Counted from the stretch's first letter, positions 13,046 to 25,322 are shown. The stretch is 64,000 nucleotides of DNA from Cricetomys ansorgei (GCA_026225945.1 JAMJFZ010001797.1:1312001-1376000), one strand, 5' to 3'. Program-made: numbers and translations. Notes: a model not told the origin generated them from the letters alone.

Positions 13046-13554
13046 CAGCAGAACCCAGGAGCGCAAGAATGAAGAGAAGGCTAGGGAGAGGCACAGAAGG
13101 CAGGGACCCGCTGACACCTGCATCACAGCCTCAGACCAGAGGTAAATGGAGATGGTTTCTTGAACAGGCCACAGGGAGAACCTGCAGTTCACCCACTGGG
13201 CTGTGACAAAGCACGTTTGTAGCCACAAAGTTTTGGGGTGATTTGTTGTACTACAGATAGTTACTGCAGTTAGCTGAAAGCCCATTCCTACACAACCCCC
13301 AAATTAAGAGCAAAGAATGAAGGAAAATACTTCCTAATCCTTTATAATTTTTTTTCTCCAAGGACCTCCAATTATGAAAACTAATTTTTCTACAGAATAA
13401 AAACTAAAACAGCCTTAGGACAGCTGAGTGGTCATAGCCAGCATCTTCATTTGTCTGGTATAATCAACAATTTAATAACCCCTAAGGAAGAATAGTTACT
13501 TACCTTATGACAGAGACAAGCAGAAGGGATATCTAAAGTTCATTTCATGTGCTC

Positions 13555-13767
13555 TCTCTAATTTTTATGTGTACGAGTGTTTTGCCTATGTGTATGCATA
13601 TATACCAAATGCATGCCTGGTACCCACGGGGTTTGAAAAGGTTGTTGGATCCTCTGGAACTGGAGTTACAGGTGGTTGTGAGGCACCATGTGTGTACTGG
13701 AAAATGAACCCAGGTCGTCTGCAAGAGCAAGCAGTGTTCCAAACAGCTGAGCCACCTCTATAGCCCT
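13555..13767 (-). repeat. B2/B3 SINE
   Basis: Reversed SINE: 'gatcctctggaactggagtt', then 'gagccacctctatagccc' at the end. Confidence 0.85.
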
Positions 13768-16179
13768 CTTACAACTTCTTGCCTTAGAGAAAACACAACA
13801 TCAGGCTGCCATCTTAAGTGTTCCGTATGCTTTTCTCTCCTGTACCTGCTTAGCAGATGGAATCTCAAGGTTTTCCTTTCTGTCTGACATGCAAAGCGTT
13901 CTCTCTTATTTCTGCTTATTTAGTAGATAATCCCAGATCTGTATTTGTCTTCTCATAGCTACCTGACAGGATACTGTCCTCCGAGGACTGGAGAGTCAGT
14001 TCCAAAGCAAACCGACTGTTTGCTTTTCTTTGCCTTTACTGGTTAATGCCAGTTCTCTCCCTTTGCTCTATCAGACTAATTGTGTCCAGACATCTTTTCC
14101 TCTGGGAGATCCTTACAGAATCTTGGACATGGGTGCTAAGCCTTTCTTGATACTCTTAGACTGGGTCAGGAATCATTTCGGTCACTTAGAAACTGCCTGT
14201 ATTACCATATCCGTACTTCTCGCCTTAACATCCAGTGAAACTGTCCAACATGAGAACCGGTGAAATATGATATAGGGAGAAAAATAAACACAAGATCTTT
14301 CTTACAGAATGGATTCTGACCAATTCTTTGTTATACAACTGAACTTATTCTACTCTGAGAAGAGCGTTTTTGAAAGTAATGGATAGATTTACTGCTTTTG
14401 GCACAATATTTTAAAGTTACAATTTCCCAGCTTTTTTGTATCACTGCTTTTATTTTCAGAAAACTTTTGTTTTCTTCCTTTCTTTTTTTTTTTTTTTTTT
14501 TAAATTTAACCACTATCTAGTAACTCAGAAGACTACAGTGAGAAAATCCTAGGGCTTACATGCTCTGTATTCAGATCTCATTTACCATAAGAACTCGTAA
14601 GAGATGTCATCTTAAAGCCAATCAGCACGAAACCAGGCATCATTTTATTGATTAATCACAACAAATCATGCTTAGAAAGTAAAATGAATCTCCCCAAATT
14701 TCTTTCCTGATTAGCAAACTAGTACCTCCTAATACTTGAGGGTGAACGCTGCTGTCAGAACTGCCTACATGACTGAAAATTACCATTCCCAAGTGGGCTA
14801 CATCTGTGCTGTCGTACTCTGTGCTCTCCACTGTGGGGTACCAGACCGTGTCCAGATGTGAATACCGTCCACAGTATCTGAGCTTCCGTTACGGCTGGCT
14901 CATAGTCTTGTCCTTCAGGCCAAGCCTTGGTCCTAGCGGTCCTCTTGGCCCGGTTTGCAGTGAACTGGGACGACAGGCCTGCACCCAGCCTCAGAAAGCA
15001 ATTGAAAATGCCAACAGAATCAGCAATGTTTATGGCCACAAGAACATTGTGCTACTACAGCTGTTCTTAGGTTACAAAAATGGAGGGCAAATGAACAATT
15101 CAAGTTTCCTCTCAATTGTAATTAGGTTTTTTCTTTTTGCTATATTACAAAATTTGAAATTACTTAGTGTGCTGCATGAAAGTATATTCCTACCTGTTTT
15201 ATTTCCCTTACTCGGATTTCTTTAATGCTCTGGCATTTGAGTTTTAATCAAACCACTGACCCTTAGAGTGAGAGCTTTCTATTCCTTTGGGCCTGTGGAT
15301 AATTTGAGTGAGGTAAAGGACCTTCATCAACCAGCTACATTCAGCCACCTCATTCTGATCACAACTGAAGATACAAAACATAAAAACAACAAAAGACCCT
15401 CACCTGAATAAATCAGAACACTGGATCTAAACTTTAAAAGGAACCTCTTAAAAAAGACTGGAATTATTAATTGTACTAAAATGAATACTGTGGCTATCCA
15501 CACCTTATAATAAGCCAGCCTGCACATCACCTCAACTCTCCCACTCGTCTGGACGAACACGCAAAGTGAGTAGACCTTGACTGTATGAATGCTATGGATT
15601 TAGGCAAGCTAGACAGGAAGGAGGATGTCCTGTACACAGCCACTGTCAACTGACTTCTTGCCTAGACTATCATATGTAATTTATAGAAGATGCAATTATT
15701 TTAGGAAACTACCATTAATATTTTAATAATCTTATAATGAGATATTAGTCAGTATTGAATTTACTTGCTCTGTAGAGTACAAATATAATTGTGGCTGCTA
15801 GCCCACGGTGAATCCTGCCTCCTGGTATTCATACCTGTTAGAGGTCCCTCCCACACTCTAGCAGGGGAGGATGGTGCAATCTGCAGAGAGCAGCAAGGGG
15901 CGAGGTGCCACTTCTGAGGTGAGGTTACAAAAGACGCTGTGGTTTCTGCCTGTCCTTCAGATACCTGCTCTCTAGAGGGAATCCAGGGCCACGTTGAGAG
16001 GACACACGAGTAGCCTTCTGATATCTAGACCCACGTGAGACTGAACCAGAACCGGCAGGCTCAACCACTTCCAGATGCCTATCAGAAACTGTGTAAATTA
16101 CCAATGTCTTTGCTTCAGGCTATCTGGGAGTAACATGCAACATGGCAGAGGATACTGTAACATGCTTCACTTAGGTTGT

Positions 16180-16390
16180 ATAATTTTGATTTTATGGGTA
16201 TGGGTGTTTTGTCTGCATGTATGTCTGTGCATCACTTGCATGATGTATCTGCAAAGGCCCAGAAAAGGGTGTCCAGATCCCCTGAAACTGGAGTTTCAGT
16301 GTGAGCTGTCATGTGGGTGCTGGGAACTGAACCTGGAACCTCTGCAAGATTGTTCAGTGTTCTTAACTACTGAGCCATTTCTCCAACCCC
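16180..16390 (-). repeat. B2/B3 SINE
   Basis: Reversed SINE: 'gtgggtgctgggaactgaac' and 'actgagccatttctccaac'. Confidence 0.85.
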
Positions 16391-18736
16391 GACTTTCTCT
16401 TAAGGTAGATATTTTAAAAATCTAACATCTTGATGTAATGCCTTAAAATATCACCACCACCACCATTACCAGGAACAGTGAGGGGGTGAATGATTCCGAA
16501 TGTCATATGGCACAGGTCAACTATAACTGACTACAAATGAAAACTTCAAAACAGCTGGCAGAACTGATGCTCAGAAATACGTCTGTGGCAATAGTCAGAA
16601 GTTACCCTAATCCAATCTATGCGTGTATTAGGATGTGACACTGTACTGTGTGTACACAAACTGCTGAAGGCAGAAAAAACCTGCCACACTGCCCCCATTT
16701 ATATTCATGTTGGCCTGAACTTTCTCACTGACTCCTTCCTAGGGTAGGACGGTGAGCTATCTTATACCAAGTTTGAGAAGGAATTCAGAAGCTCAGCTCT
16801 TCGTTCTGTTTTTCTTGGACCTGGTAGACTGAAGGAAGTCATTTGCTGAGCTGCTCTCTGGTACCCTGTAATATCGGAGATAGGCCATGGTCGTGGAGCC
16901 CTCCTGAGATAGACTGAAATCTGCCTGTTTCTGAAGGGTGGTGCCAATCAGCTCATTGCTGCTGCAAACCTCAGACACATTTTCCAAACAACTTTTTTTT
17001 TTTGGTTAACTTGCATTTCAGACTTCATCTTATCTAACGTAATTGGATCCAAATGTATGAAGAAGAAGAAAAAGGAATAAAAAGTATTCTTAGCAGCTTC
17101 TAAATGAGTACTTCACGGCCCATGGAATTTACAATATCTCTGAGGTAAAACTCAAAACACCTGAAGGGCTATACAATGAGAATCACACAACAAACTGTAC
17201 AAACACGTTTATTAACAGATAGATGGGAAACCATGGCCATTAGCAAACATGAGAACACGTGACGAGGTAAAAATACAGATGCTCAGATCCCATCCAAAGC
17301 CTCGGGTCAGGACGAGACCGTGCAATTACAGTTTTAACAAGTTCCCAGATATAAAGCTGACCCACAGACACTTAAAGACATGTCCATTACACCTAGCCAA
17401 GTGCACCCACCAAGGGCAGGAGAACACAAAGACCTAGCAGAGGAAGGCTCAGCAACAGAACTAGAGCAATCCTTAAAGGACCAGTAGGATGTGGAGGACA
17501 AGGAAAGACTGCCAAGTGCCACTGAGGACTTTCTAACTGCCAGACACTATTTTGCATATTACCTCGTTTAAAATAATTTTATTTCTTATATGGGAAACTT
17601 GGGCTTAGAGATATGAATTTTCCTGAGGTCACAAAACTAGTTAAAAGACAGAATTGGGATTAGTAGGTATTTTAATTTTTCTAGTTAAAATTGCACCATA
17701 GAGAAGTTTAACATTTGTTCTGGAGTAAAATCAGGGTGAAATCAGGGCTGTGAACCTTTGCCTCTGCATCCCTGCTCCCCTCTGATTCTAAGAGTGGGGA
17801 GAGGTCTATATTGCTTAGGAAAACCATGGTGATACAACACAAGTAAAAAGAATTGGAGCACACAACTGAAAAGCAGTCCAGATTTAAAACTTAACATTGT
17901 TTCTTAGCCATCTTTCCAGCCTCTACAGTCCAGATTTTGACTTGTGATACAGTTTAGAGACTCACACAGTAAAGATTACCAATGACTTAAAATGAGTTTC
18001 TAAAAATAAATAAGACAATTTCTTCCATTCCAGTTTTGTATTAATTCATTTATTGAACAATTACTAGCCCCCAAATTATAGAGCGTTAGAACCCAGTCAT
18101 GAGACTGAACTATGATTTTGCTACTTTGTTGTCTATTACCAACCTAATCAAAACAGTCACATTGATTTCGATGGCATCTCAATTTTATTTTATTAATTCA
18201 TTACTTTTACTTATTCATTTTTTCTTGGTGATTTCCTGGCTGAACCAAATGATGGCAAACTTGGAAAGTAAGACTACAGATCTCTAAACAGCCCTAAATT
18301 CAGTCCAGTACTTCTGATTGATAAATTCATCTTGAAGTGACAACTATGTCCCAATTAGGAAAGAGCTTTTCTCTATACGACTTTAATTTTTTTAATGTGG
18401 AGAACTCTTGATTGCTAATCAGCATACTGTGTGATTACTTCCAGTAAGTACTTATATAATGCTGTTTTCTCACCGGAAGCATGCACGGCTCATTTCTGAA
18501 ACCCAGCTGGTCTAGTCCATGAAGAGTGAAGGTATCTACAATGAGCCTGCTCAGTCCTACCACAATGGGAGCGACATGCTCAGTTCAGCTATGAGGGTGG
18601 TAGTGGGCTGAGAAAGAAAGCCCCGGGATGGAGATTAGAGGGTGCAGGTTTTAGTCTCGGGTCTGACAATTTAATATGCAAACCTAGGTAGATGGTCTCC
18701 TTCTGAACTTAGTTTTCTTAGTCATAAAGTGGGACT

Positions 18737-18945
18737 ACTCAGGAGAGGTGGCTCAGCTGTTAAGAGCAAGTACTGCTCGGGCAGAGATCAATAGTTCAGT
18801 TCCTAGCAGCCACGTGAGGTTGTTTACTCTTGTAACTCCAGCTCTGGGGAATTCAAAACCTCTGGAATCCTAAGGCATCTGTGCTCTCAGGCACAGACTC
18901 CATGTACATAATTAAAAACAATAAAAATAAATCCTTAATAAAGTG
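18737..18945 (+). repeat. B2 SINE
   Basis: Forward B2: 'aggagaggtggctcagctg', 'gttcctagcagccacgtg', AATAAA-rich tail. Confidence 0.85.
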
Positions 18946-18967
18946 GGAACACAAAGAAGCGCCTTTT

Positions 18968-19122
18968 GGTTTTTTTTTTTTTTTGAGACAGGCTCTTTCT
19001 GTGTAGCCCTGGCTGTCCTGGAACTAGCTCTGTAGATCAGGCTGACCTCAAATTAAAAGATGCCCCTGCCTCTGCCTCCTAAGCGCTGGGATTAAAGGTG
19101 TGTGCCACCACCACCTGGGTAG
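18968..19122 (-). repeat. B1 SINE
   Basis: T-run followed by reversed B1 with the common 'gtgtagccctggctgtcctg' form. Confidence 0.92.
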
Positions 19123-19606
19123 AAGTTGCATTCTAAATCCAACTACATGTGTGGAACAAAATTGTTAAAAGAAAAAAACCCAGCAGTTTCAACAGCATTT
19201 GATGAGCATGACCTTGAAAGCTGAACTCTGCTAACTCGTCTCTATCCCACACACCTCACTGTCAATCTGGCTGTGCCGCAAACTGGAATGTTTAAAGATA
19301 TGCACGTTTGCCTGTTTGGGTCGAAGCCTTTAAACACAGTCCACCCTCTTTCTTCCTCTAATAACTAGAGTTTAGTTTCAAATGAAGAAGCCACTCAGGT
19401 GAAGTGATTAATCTATTTTGTTTACTTTAGAATCAAGCAGAATGAAGCACCACTCTCCAACTCCAAGATATTGGCACAGGGGACTCATAAGCCAAAGCAG
19501 ACTGAAATTAGCTGAGCTACTGTTTAGGGCATAGACAGATTCACATATCTGGGAGATGAATCCACATAATCTACAGTACAATGCTGTACAATTTTGTTCA
19601 TTTTGT

Positions 19607-19653
19607 CGTGTGTGTGTGTGTGTGTGCGCGCGCGCGCATGCGCGTGTGTATAT
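19607..19653. repeat. Alternating (GT)n(GC)n purine-pyrimidine tract
   Basis: GT repeats pass directly into CG repeats and back to GT. Such alternating tracts favour Z-DNA. Confidence 0.9.
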
Positions 19654-19805
19654 GCAACAGCACTCCGTGGAGGTCAGAGGACAGCTTTTGAGAGTCTGTT
19701 GTCTCTTTCTATCACGTGGGGCCCAGGGACTGAACTCAGGTCACCAGGATTAGTGGCAAGTGGCCCTACTACTTACTACCCAGTGTTGTCAGCCTGCTGA
19801 GCTTT
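19654..19805 (-). repeat. B3 SINE
   Basis: Reversed B3: 'ggcccagggactgaactcag' and 'gtcagcctgctgagc', fed by the GT tract before it. Confidence 0.6.
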
Positions 19806-20834
19806 AAAATAGCTCTCTGCTCCTCGACTGAACGCGCAATGCGATGAGCAACGTTAGCTCCTGCTGCAGTGACTCCCACTATATGTACTAACCTCACACT
19901 GTGAGACAGAACGACCCCTTTCTTTAAGTTGCTGTCATCAGGGTATTTTATGACAACAACAAGAAAAGTAACCAAGACAGGATCTGAACGGAACCTACAT
20001 ATCCAAAAACGGAGAGGACTGACACAGTAATAGAAAGCCACCTCTGAGACAAGTGAACATATAAGGCAGACAGGGGCATATTATGTCTCACTTACGTTAA
20101 AATGGGGGGCAAAACACATCCTAAGGGTACTTACTTGGTTATATATGCATTGCCCCCCAAAGCACTTTTACTATCCTAGGCAGGGAACTGGGTGACTGAG
20201 AGACAAATGTAGCACGATTGTGTGAAGTCTGCATTAACTCAATCTAAACAATAAACTTTGACCAGCAAGATAGTGTGAGATGAGATAGATGACGTTCCTA
20301 GTGGAAACCATTTTAAAAAGTAGGTGGTAGTCCCAAGAGTAAATATCTGCAGGTAATGTCAGAACTGTAAGGGACTTTCCTCCAACTTCTCACTGGATAC
20401 ATGTGTAAACCCAGGGCATCAATATTGAACAGCTGCATAAAGTACACAGCCAGGGACCAGAGTGAGACAGCAGATACTCCAGTATCTACTCCATGACTCT
20501 ATTATTTGGTCTGCTCATTTGAGGGAAAGAAAGTGAGGTCAGTGTGGAGACATCATGAGATATCATGGTCTACCTAAAAGTCTTAAGAGTGCGAAATGAC
20601 TCCTTGGGACAACTAATGTGGTGTCAGGCTCATCTATGGCTACACTGACAAAAGCTTCGTACATCCTAGTAATTTGTACAAGAGTAGCATGTTTTCCCTT
20701 ATTTAACGCACTTGAATTTACTAAGGACAAATAATGTCTCAAATTAAACAAATGCCTTGCACTAGAGGACCTGTGCCAAGTGTAAGTACAGGCTCACAAC
20801 TCTTTAGCTAAAGAGTTCGGAGCTTCAAAAGTTC

Positions 20835-20960
20835 CTGGGGCCTGGCAGCACAGGAGGACTGTAATCTCAGCTACTCGGAAGACTGAGGCATTGGAACCAC
20901 AAACTCTACGTCAGCCTGTGCTACAGAGTGAGTTCAAGGCCAGCCAGAGCAGCTTTTGTG
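20835..20960 (+). repeat. B1-like SINE, diverged
   Basis: Forward B1: 'tgtaatctcagctactcgg' through 'gagttcaaggccagccag'. Confidence 0.65.
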
Positions 20961-21204
20961 AAACTGAGGTGTTCAACTATATCTGACTTCTGTATGTGAC
21001 TTTTATAGGTGACATTCATATCCCACGTTGGGGATGAAGGTTTGTATTTAAGTTAAGGAACATGATATAGAAGAGAACAAGATCTCACCAAACGATTTAC
21101 TTTACTCCTATTGCAGCTTAATTATTAACTAAATAAAAGCTTCCTTTTATAGAATGTGAGTTTCTAAGTGGAAATAGGTAAACTTTGGGACCAGCATACA
21201 TAAA

Positions 21205-21368
21205 AATGGGCATTCCTCAGGTAGTGCTACACGCCTTTAATCCCAGCACTCGGCAGGCAGAGGCAGGTGGATCTGTGTGAGTTAGAGGACAGCCTGATCT
21301 ACAGTTCCAGGACAGCCAGGGCTACACAGAGAAACCCTGTCTCGAAAAACCAAACCAAACCAAACGCC
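21205..21368 (+). repeat. B1 SINE
   Basis: Forward B1: 'cgcctttaatcccagcactc' to 'gagaaaccctgtctcgaaa' with an A/C-rich tail. Confidence 0.93.
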
Positions 21369-22337
21369 GGCATTTTGAATGCACTGGAAGGAATACGCAG
21401 AGGTGCATGGTATCTTCTCAGCTGGAGGCTATTAGCCTCTGACATAAATAGGGAATTTCTTTTTTCTCCACATCCTACCTCCATTTCGTATGTCACTATT
21501 AATTTATTTTTTGTCAAAAATATTTTTAATAAAATTTTCATTGAAAGACTGCAATAATCAATTTTTATCTTAATAATAATCACCGGGGAAGTTAGTTGCT
21601 TTACACCTCAACAGTCTGGCTACATTTTAACTGAACCAATTAGATCGTTCAATTTATGAGTTGACATTCTGCAAGTATTTATGGGAGGAGGGGGGGGGCA
21701 GTGTATTACATGCTAAAAATGGAAATAGCATGTTGAACAAGAAAATAATCCTATTAATCTTGGCTACTCTTTGAGGAAGAAATACTACTTTCTCAAAATT
21801 CCATAATCCATACAAAAAGAAGTCTAACTAGCTCGATTTTGACCTCAAATACACCAGTACACTAATTATGTAGTGCAAATGCAAAAAAAGAAAAAGAAAA
21901 AACCAGCAAAAACCTGACCAGACCGTCTCGAGGGAGGAAAAAAACCCTAACGAAGTCTCCGCTGAGCCCGCAGCGATCCGCGTTCCCGAGGGCCACGCGC
22001 CAGAACCCCGGTATTGGAGGGTTTCCCCCCCAGCACGCACCGACACGGCACTGTGCCCGACACGGTCGCCGGGGCCGCAGTCCACCATGCCAGGCACGGT
22101 TCCCGTAAGGTCCCCGGCCGCCGGAACCATCGGCCCGGGGAACTCCGGGGACCGGGACGTCCTCGGGAGCGCGTCCAGTCACGGCGTCCCTCAACCACAT
22201 GACCTTCCTGCCGAGGCAGCCACTAAGACTTCGCGACTCGAGGTCTGCCCTCCTCTGAAGCCCAGGGCGGCGGGGCGGCCGGAAGGCGCGGGCCGGGGCT
22301 CGCGGCCGCCCCGGTGCAGGCCGAGCACTCCCCTTAC

Positions 22338-22640
22338 CGTGAGCAGGTCTGACAGGGCAGGAGGGAAAGGCCCCGGGCCTCCGAGGAGGGGTTGGGGAGG
22401 GGAGGGGCGGCTCCGTGTGTGGTGACCCTGTGTGAACACGTGCGCTGCCGGGGGCCCCGGCCGAGGACGCCCTACAGAAGCCGGGCGGGCAGCGGCCGAG
22501 GCGCTACAGTCCCGCCTCGCGCCAGCCGCCATGATGACCGGCCAGGGAGGCCCACATGCCGGTCACTGGGCCTGCGCGCCAGGCGGACGAGCAGCGACCA
22601 CTCCTTCCTCAACCGCGTAATCCCTCCGCTGAGGGCCGCG
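22338..22640 (-). other. Candidate minus-strand first exon (possible distal 5' exon of HMGB1)
   Basis: On the minus strand a CpG-rich stretch ends at a good donor: CTCACG is followed by GTAAGG, with the intron starting at 22337. An ATG in fair context (22530-22532) opens a frame that runs through this donor, so it would act as an upstream ORF or a short N-terminal extension. HMGB1 coding exons are not in the window. The upstream edge and the gene assignment are inference from human gene order. Confidence 0.4.
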
Positions 22641-22879
22641 CACTCATTTTAGTCACGCCCCGCCCCCTAGCCGCCGGCGTCATCTCCGTCCCTCTAGCGC
22701 TTTCCAGTAGCTTCCAGAACCGTCCCCTCCCCCTTCTTCCCCCCCCTCACACTTAGCAGGCTCTGCAGTTATGGACCCCGCCCCTACCGGGCCGCAGTTC
22801 CGACTGCGCCTGCGCTCGCAGAGCTGCTAAACCACGCCTCTGCGGTGCCCTACCGGAAGTGCTCTCTTCTTCTCTTTCC

Positions 22880-23017
22880 CCCACCCGGCCCTCGTACTAT
22901 CAAGCAGGGCGCTCTGCAGGAAGGTGCTTGGGGGGGGTCTCTTTGGCGGCGGACTCGTAAGCGGAAGTTACTTTTCTAGCGGAGACGGCCGTGGGGGAGG
23001 AGTCGTCCGAGGGGAAC
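22880..23017 (+). other. USPL1: USPL1 exon 1, non-coding (predicted)
   Basis: This is the predicted 5'-UTR exon. It lies in the CpG island just downstream of an ETS-type site (22852-22861). It ends at a strong donor: GGGAAC is followed by GTGAGT at 23018. The next exon with the start codon opens with a good acceptor at 25323. The 5' boundary is only estimated from the promoter motifs. No in-frame coding extension upstream of the exon 2 start is evident. Another donor inside the island could be used instead. Confidence 0.55.
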
Positions 23018-24117
23018 GTGAGTTGAACGTTACGGGTAGATGGTCTGGAGCTCAAGCTGGAACAGGAATTCGGACCGATTCTAGACGAAGAAAGGGTGTG
23101 CTTCGGGCCGGTAAGAGAGAGAGTCCTTTACCCGGGAAGGAGAAATTGGGACGGCTGGAGTGCCCGGGGTGGGTCTTTGGCACGGTGGAAGGATGGGCCT
23201 GGGAGCAAGATTCGGTGGGAAGGGTGGAGGATGGAGGTGCAGGTTGGGCACCTTAGGGTGCCTGTGGGCTCGAAGAGGTAAACGCTGAACAGAAACCAGA
23301 GTTTGTGTCCGCCCCATGAAGAGCATGGAGATGGGCAGGGTTAACGGAACGCCGCGCTCTTGGGCTTCCTTGGTCCTTGAAGCTGACTTCGCGTGGCACT
23401 GTCTTGTTTTAAATTCGAGGAGCTTGGTTGGGTGCCCAGCAGAACTGGGCTCTTGAGAGCCGAACCCCTTGCCTCGAGTTTAAGTTTGTTGGCCTTGCCT
23501 TTGATAGCTCACACGCAGAGCTGGGAGCTAAAGCTCCGACCGGTGCACGGCCCTCCTCCACGTTACGCATGCGATGAATTAAATGTAATCACCTTCCTCC
23601 CTTGATTGTCAGCAAACTGGATCCATTCTGGGCTGTTAACTAACCATTAGGCTCTCTGGGATGTCAGTGGCTTACCAACATTGAAAAGGAGCGGGTGCAA
23701 GAAAAAAGTGCCGGGGAAGAAATGAAGACTGCCATCCATAACCTTTAGGTTGCATTGAGATGTTTGGGTGGCGTTTCCTGTAATCAGATTGGGTGAAATA
23801 GGTGATTGAAAACTTTTTGACATTATGAATGGGGAGCGAGAAGGATTCGAAACATTTCTAAAGCACCATTCACAAGTTTAGATGATGTTTACTGTGCAAA
23901 CATGGGAGAAATCAACTCATACTTTCTAGTGTGTGTTTGGAAGCCCAAAGATGCCAAAATTAAGGGAGGAGCAGGTTACTTTTGGAGAAAAGATAATAAA
24001 TGTAGTTATTATGGGACAAATTGGAATTTAAGAACCACCCCAGAATTTTCTATTTAAGAGAGTCCTTGAAAGACCTGGAAAGCCTATTTCTATTATTTTA
24101 TTTTATTTTTATTTTTT

Positions 24118-24240
24118 TCTTTTTCCGAGACAGGGTTTCTCTTCTAACTCTGGAACTCATTCTGTAGACCAGGCTGGCCTCCAGCCTGCTTCTGCTTCCC
24201 GAGTGCTGGGATTAAAGGCCTGTGCCACCACATCCTGAGC
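24118..24240 (-). repeat. B1 SINE
   Basis: Reversed B1 with the variant 'ttctaactctgg' where most mouse copies read 'tgtagccctgg'. Confidence 0.88.
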
Positions 24241-24325
24241 TTACTTCTGTTATTTTAAAAACGAATATTCTTTGGGGGGGGGGTCTTAAAATTGTTTGGT
24301 GTTTCTACCACTTACTTGATGAGTC

Positions 24326-24411
24326 GTCCTTCCTTTCCTCCTTCCTCCCTTCCCCCTCTTTCTCCTCTTCCCCTTCTCTATCCCCCTCTCCTTCCCTCCC
24401 TCCTTTTTCTC
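24326..24411. repeat. Homopyrimidine (C/T) tract
   Basis: About 85 nt are almost only C and T on the plus strand. Confidence 0.9.
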
Positions 24412-24520
24412 AAGGTCTCACTATGTAGACCTGACTTTCCTGGAACTCTCAGATCTGCAACTCAAAGAGATCCATGCCCTGGAATTAAATGCTTAAAGGC
24501 GTGTGCCACCACCCTGGGAA
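24412..24520 (-). repeat. B1 SINE fragment
   Basis: Reversed B1: 'aaggtctcactatgtagacc' to 'ggcgtgtgccaccaccctgg'. Confidence 0.75.
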
Positions 24521-24916
24521 ATGCCTTGTCTTCCTGTTGAAATATTGGATAGTAGGATCAGGAGAGCAGATTTGAAAGATTCTCATTTTTACTTCCACAT
24601 TAGGAAAGAACCATACCAGACACTCTGCTAGATCCTCAGGCAGATGAAAAGCTTCACCCACAACTAACTCAACGGCCTGCTTTGTGGTTCTTTTATTTTT
24701 TTCTTCTTCTTCTTTTTCATTTTCTTTCTTTTTGAGTCAAGTTCTCATGTAGCCCAGGTAGACTTTTAATTCATTTATGACTAAGGATAGCCTTACCAGG
24801 TTCTTCTTCCCAAACGTTGTGGGTACAGACTTTTTCAAACTGCGTATATATTTTTGAAATTATGTCTTTACACAAAAAGTATTTAAGACTTTGCAGCTAG
24901 GACAGAAAAGCAGTTT

Positions 24917-25071
24917 TTGTTTTGTTTTGTTTTTTTGAGACAGGGTATCTCTGTGGAGCCCTGGCTGTCCGGGAACTCACTCTGTACCCGAGGCTGGTCT
25001 CAAACTCAGAGACCTGCCTGCTTCTGCTTCCTGAGTGCAGGGACTAAAGGTGTGTGCCAGCACCACCCAGC
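24917..25071 (-). repeat. B1 SINE
   Basis: Reversed B1 behind a TTTTG repeat; ends 'gtgtgtgccagcaccaccc'. Confidence 0.9.
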
Positions 25072-25322
25072 TGTTTGGTTTTCTGTGTGTTAGGAAAGTT
25101 CATCTTGTGATCACTGGCTGCCCTCTTCTATCTATTTGTAAATATCCAAGTGCACTTAGGCATTTTCAAGACCACCGTTTTGGAATGTTTATCCAAAGAC
25201 ATGTAGTTTACAAATGTACTTATTTGTATAATTGTCTTATAAAATATCACTGTCTTATAGCAAAGCTCTCTTTAGAGTAAATAGGATTTTTATTGAATTG
25301 TCTGTTGAATTTTTTTTTCCAG

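Larger units (their letters stand above)
1..21929. other. Non-coding block left of the promoter
   Basis: No exon, RNA gene or intact retroelement can be supported here beyond the repeats listed separately. Open frames are short, overlap on both strands and mostly fall in SINEs. Longer stretches with no feature I can name are 250-1215, 1450-3760, 8140-9570, 11290-12945, 13050-13550, 13770-16180 (apart from the 14.75-15.07 kb segment under findings), 16390-18735 and 20050-20830. If the minus-strand exon at 22.3-22.6 kb is real, this block is its first intron. Confidence 0.6.
21930..23300. promoter_or_regulatory. CpG island, probable bidirectional promoter of USPL1 and a minus-strand transcript
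   Basis: CpG density and G+C rise sharply here compared with all surrounding sequence. Visible sites include an E-box CACGTG (22437-22442), a GC box CCCCGCCCCC (about 22659-22668), an NRF1-like TGCGCCTGCGCT (about 22805-22816), an ETS/GABP-type CCGGAAGTG (22853-22861) and a second ETS core (about 22971-22977). There is no TATA box at the expected place. The USPL1 first exon leaves to the right and a candidate exon with a strong donor to the left. This layout matches the human locus, where USPL1 and the far-upstream HMGB1 exon start head to head (recalled, not checked). Confidence 0.85.
23018..25322 (+). other. USPL1: USPL1 intron 1 (predicted)
   Basis: The first 280 nt still belong to the CpG island. 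After it come B1 copies at 24118-24240, 24412-24520 and 24917-25071, and a homopyrimidine tract at 24326-24411. Otherwise I see nothing I can name between 23.3 and 24.1 kb. Confidence 0.55.

Noticed and set aside
16762..16987. Two overlapping minus-strand frames of 61-64 codons that look protein-like
   Set aside because: No splice sites, no recognised homology, and stops directly upstream; chance open frames are likely.
1..21900. HMGB1 coding exons
   Set aside because: No HMG-box sequence or acidic tail found on either strand; only the distal 5' end could be here.
22014..22756. Many open frames on both strands in the CpG island
   Set aside because: GC-rich sequence lacks stop codons by composition; only the donor-linked minus frame was kept, as part of the exon finding.
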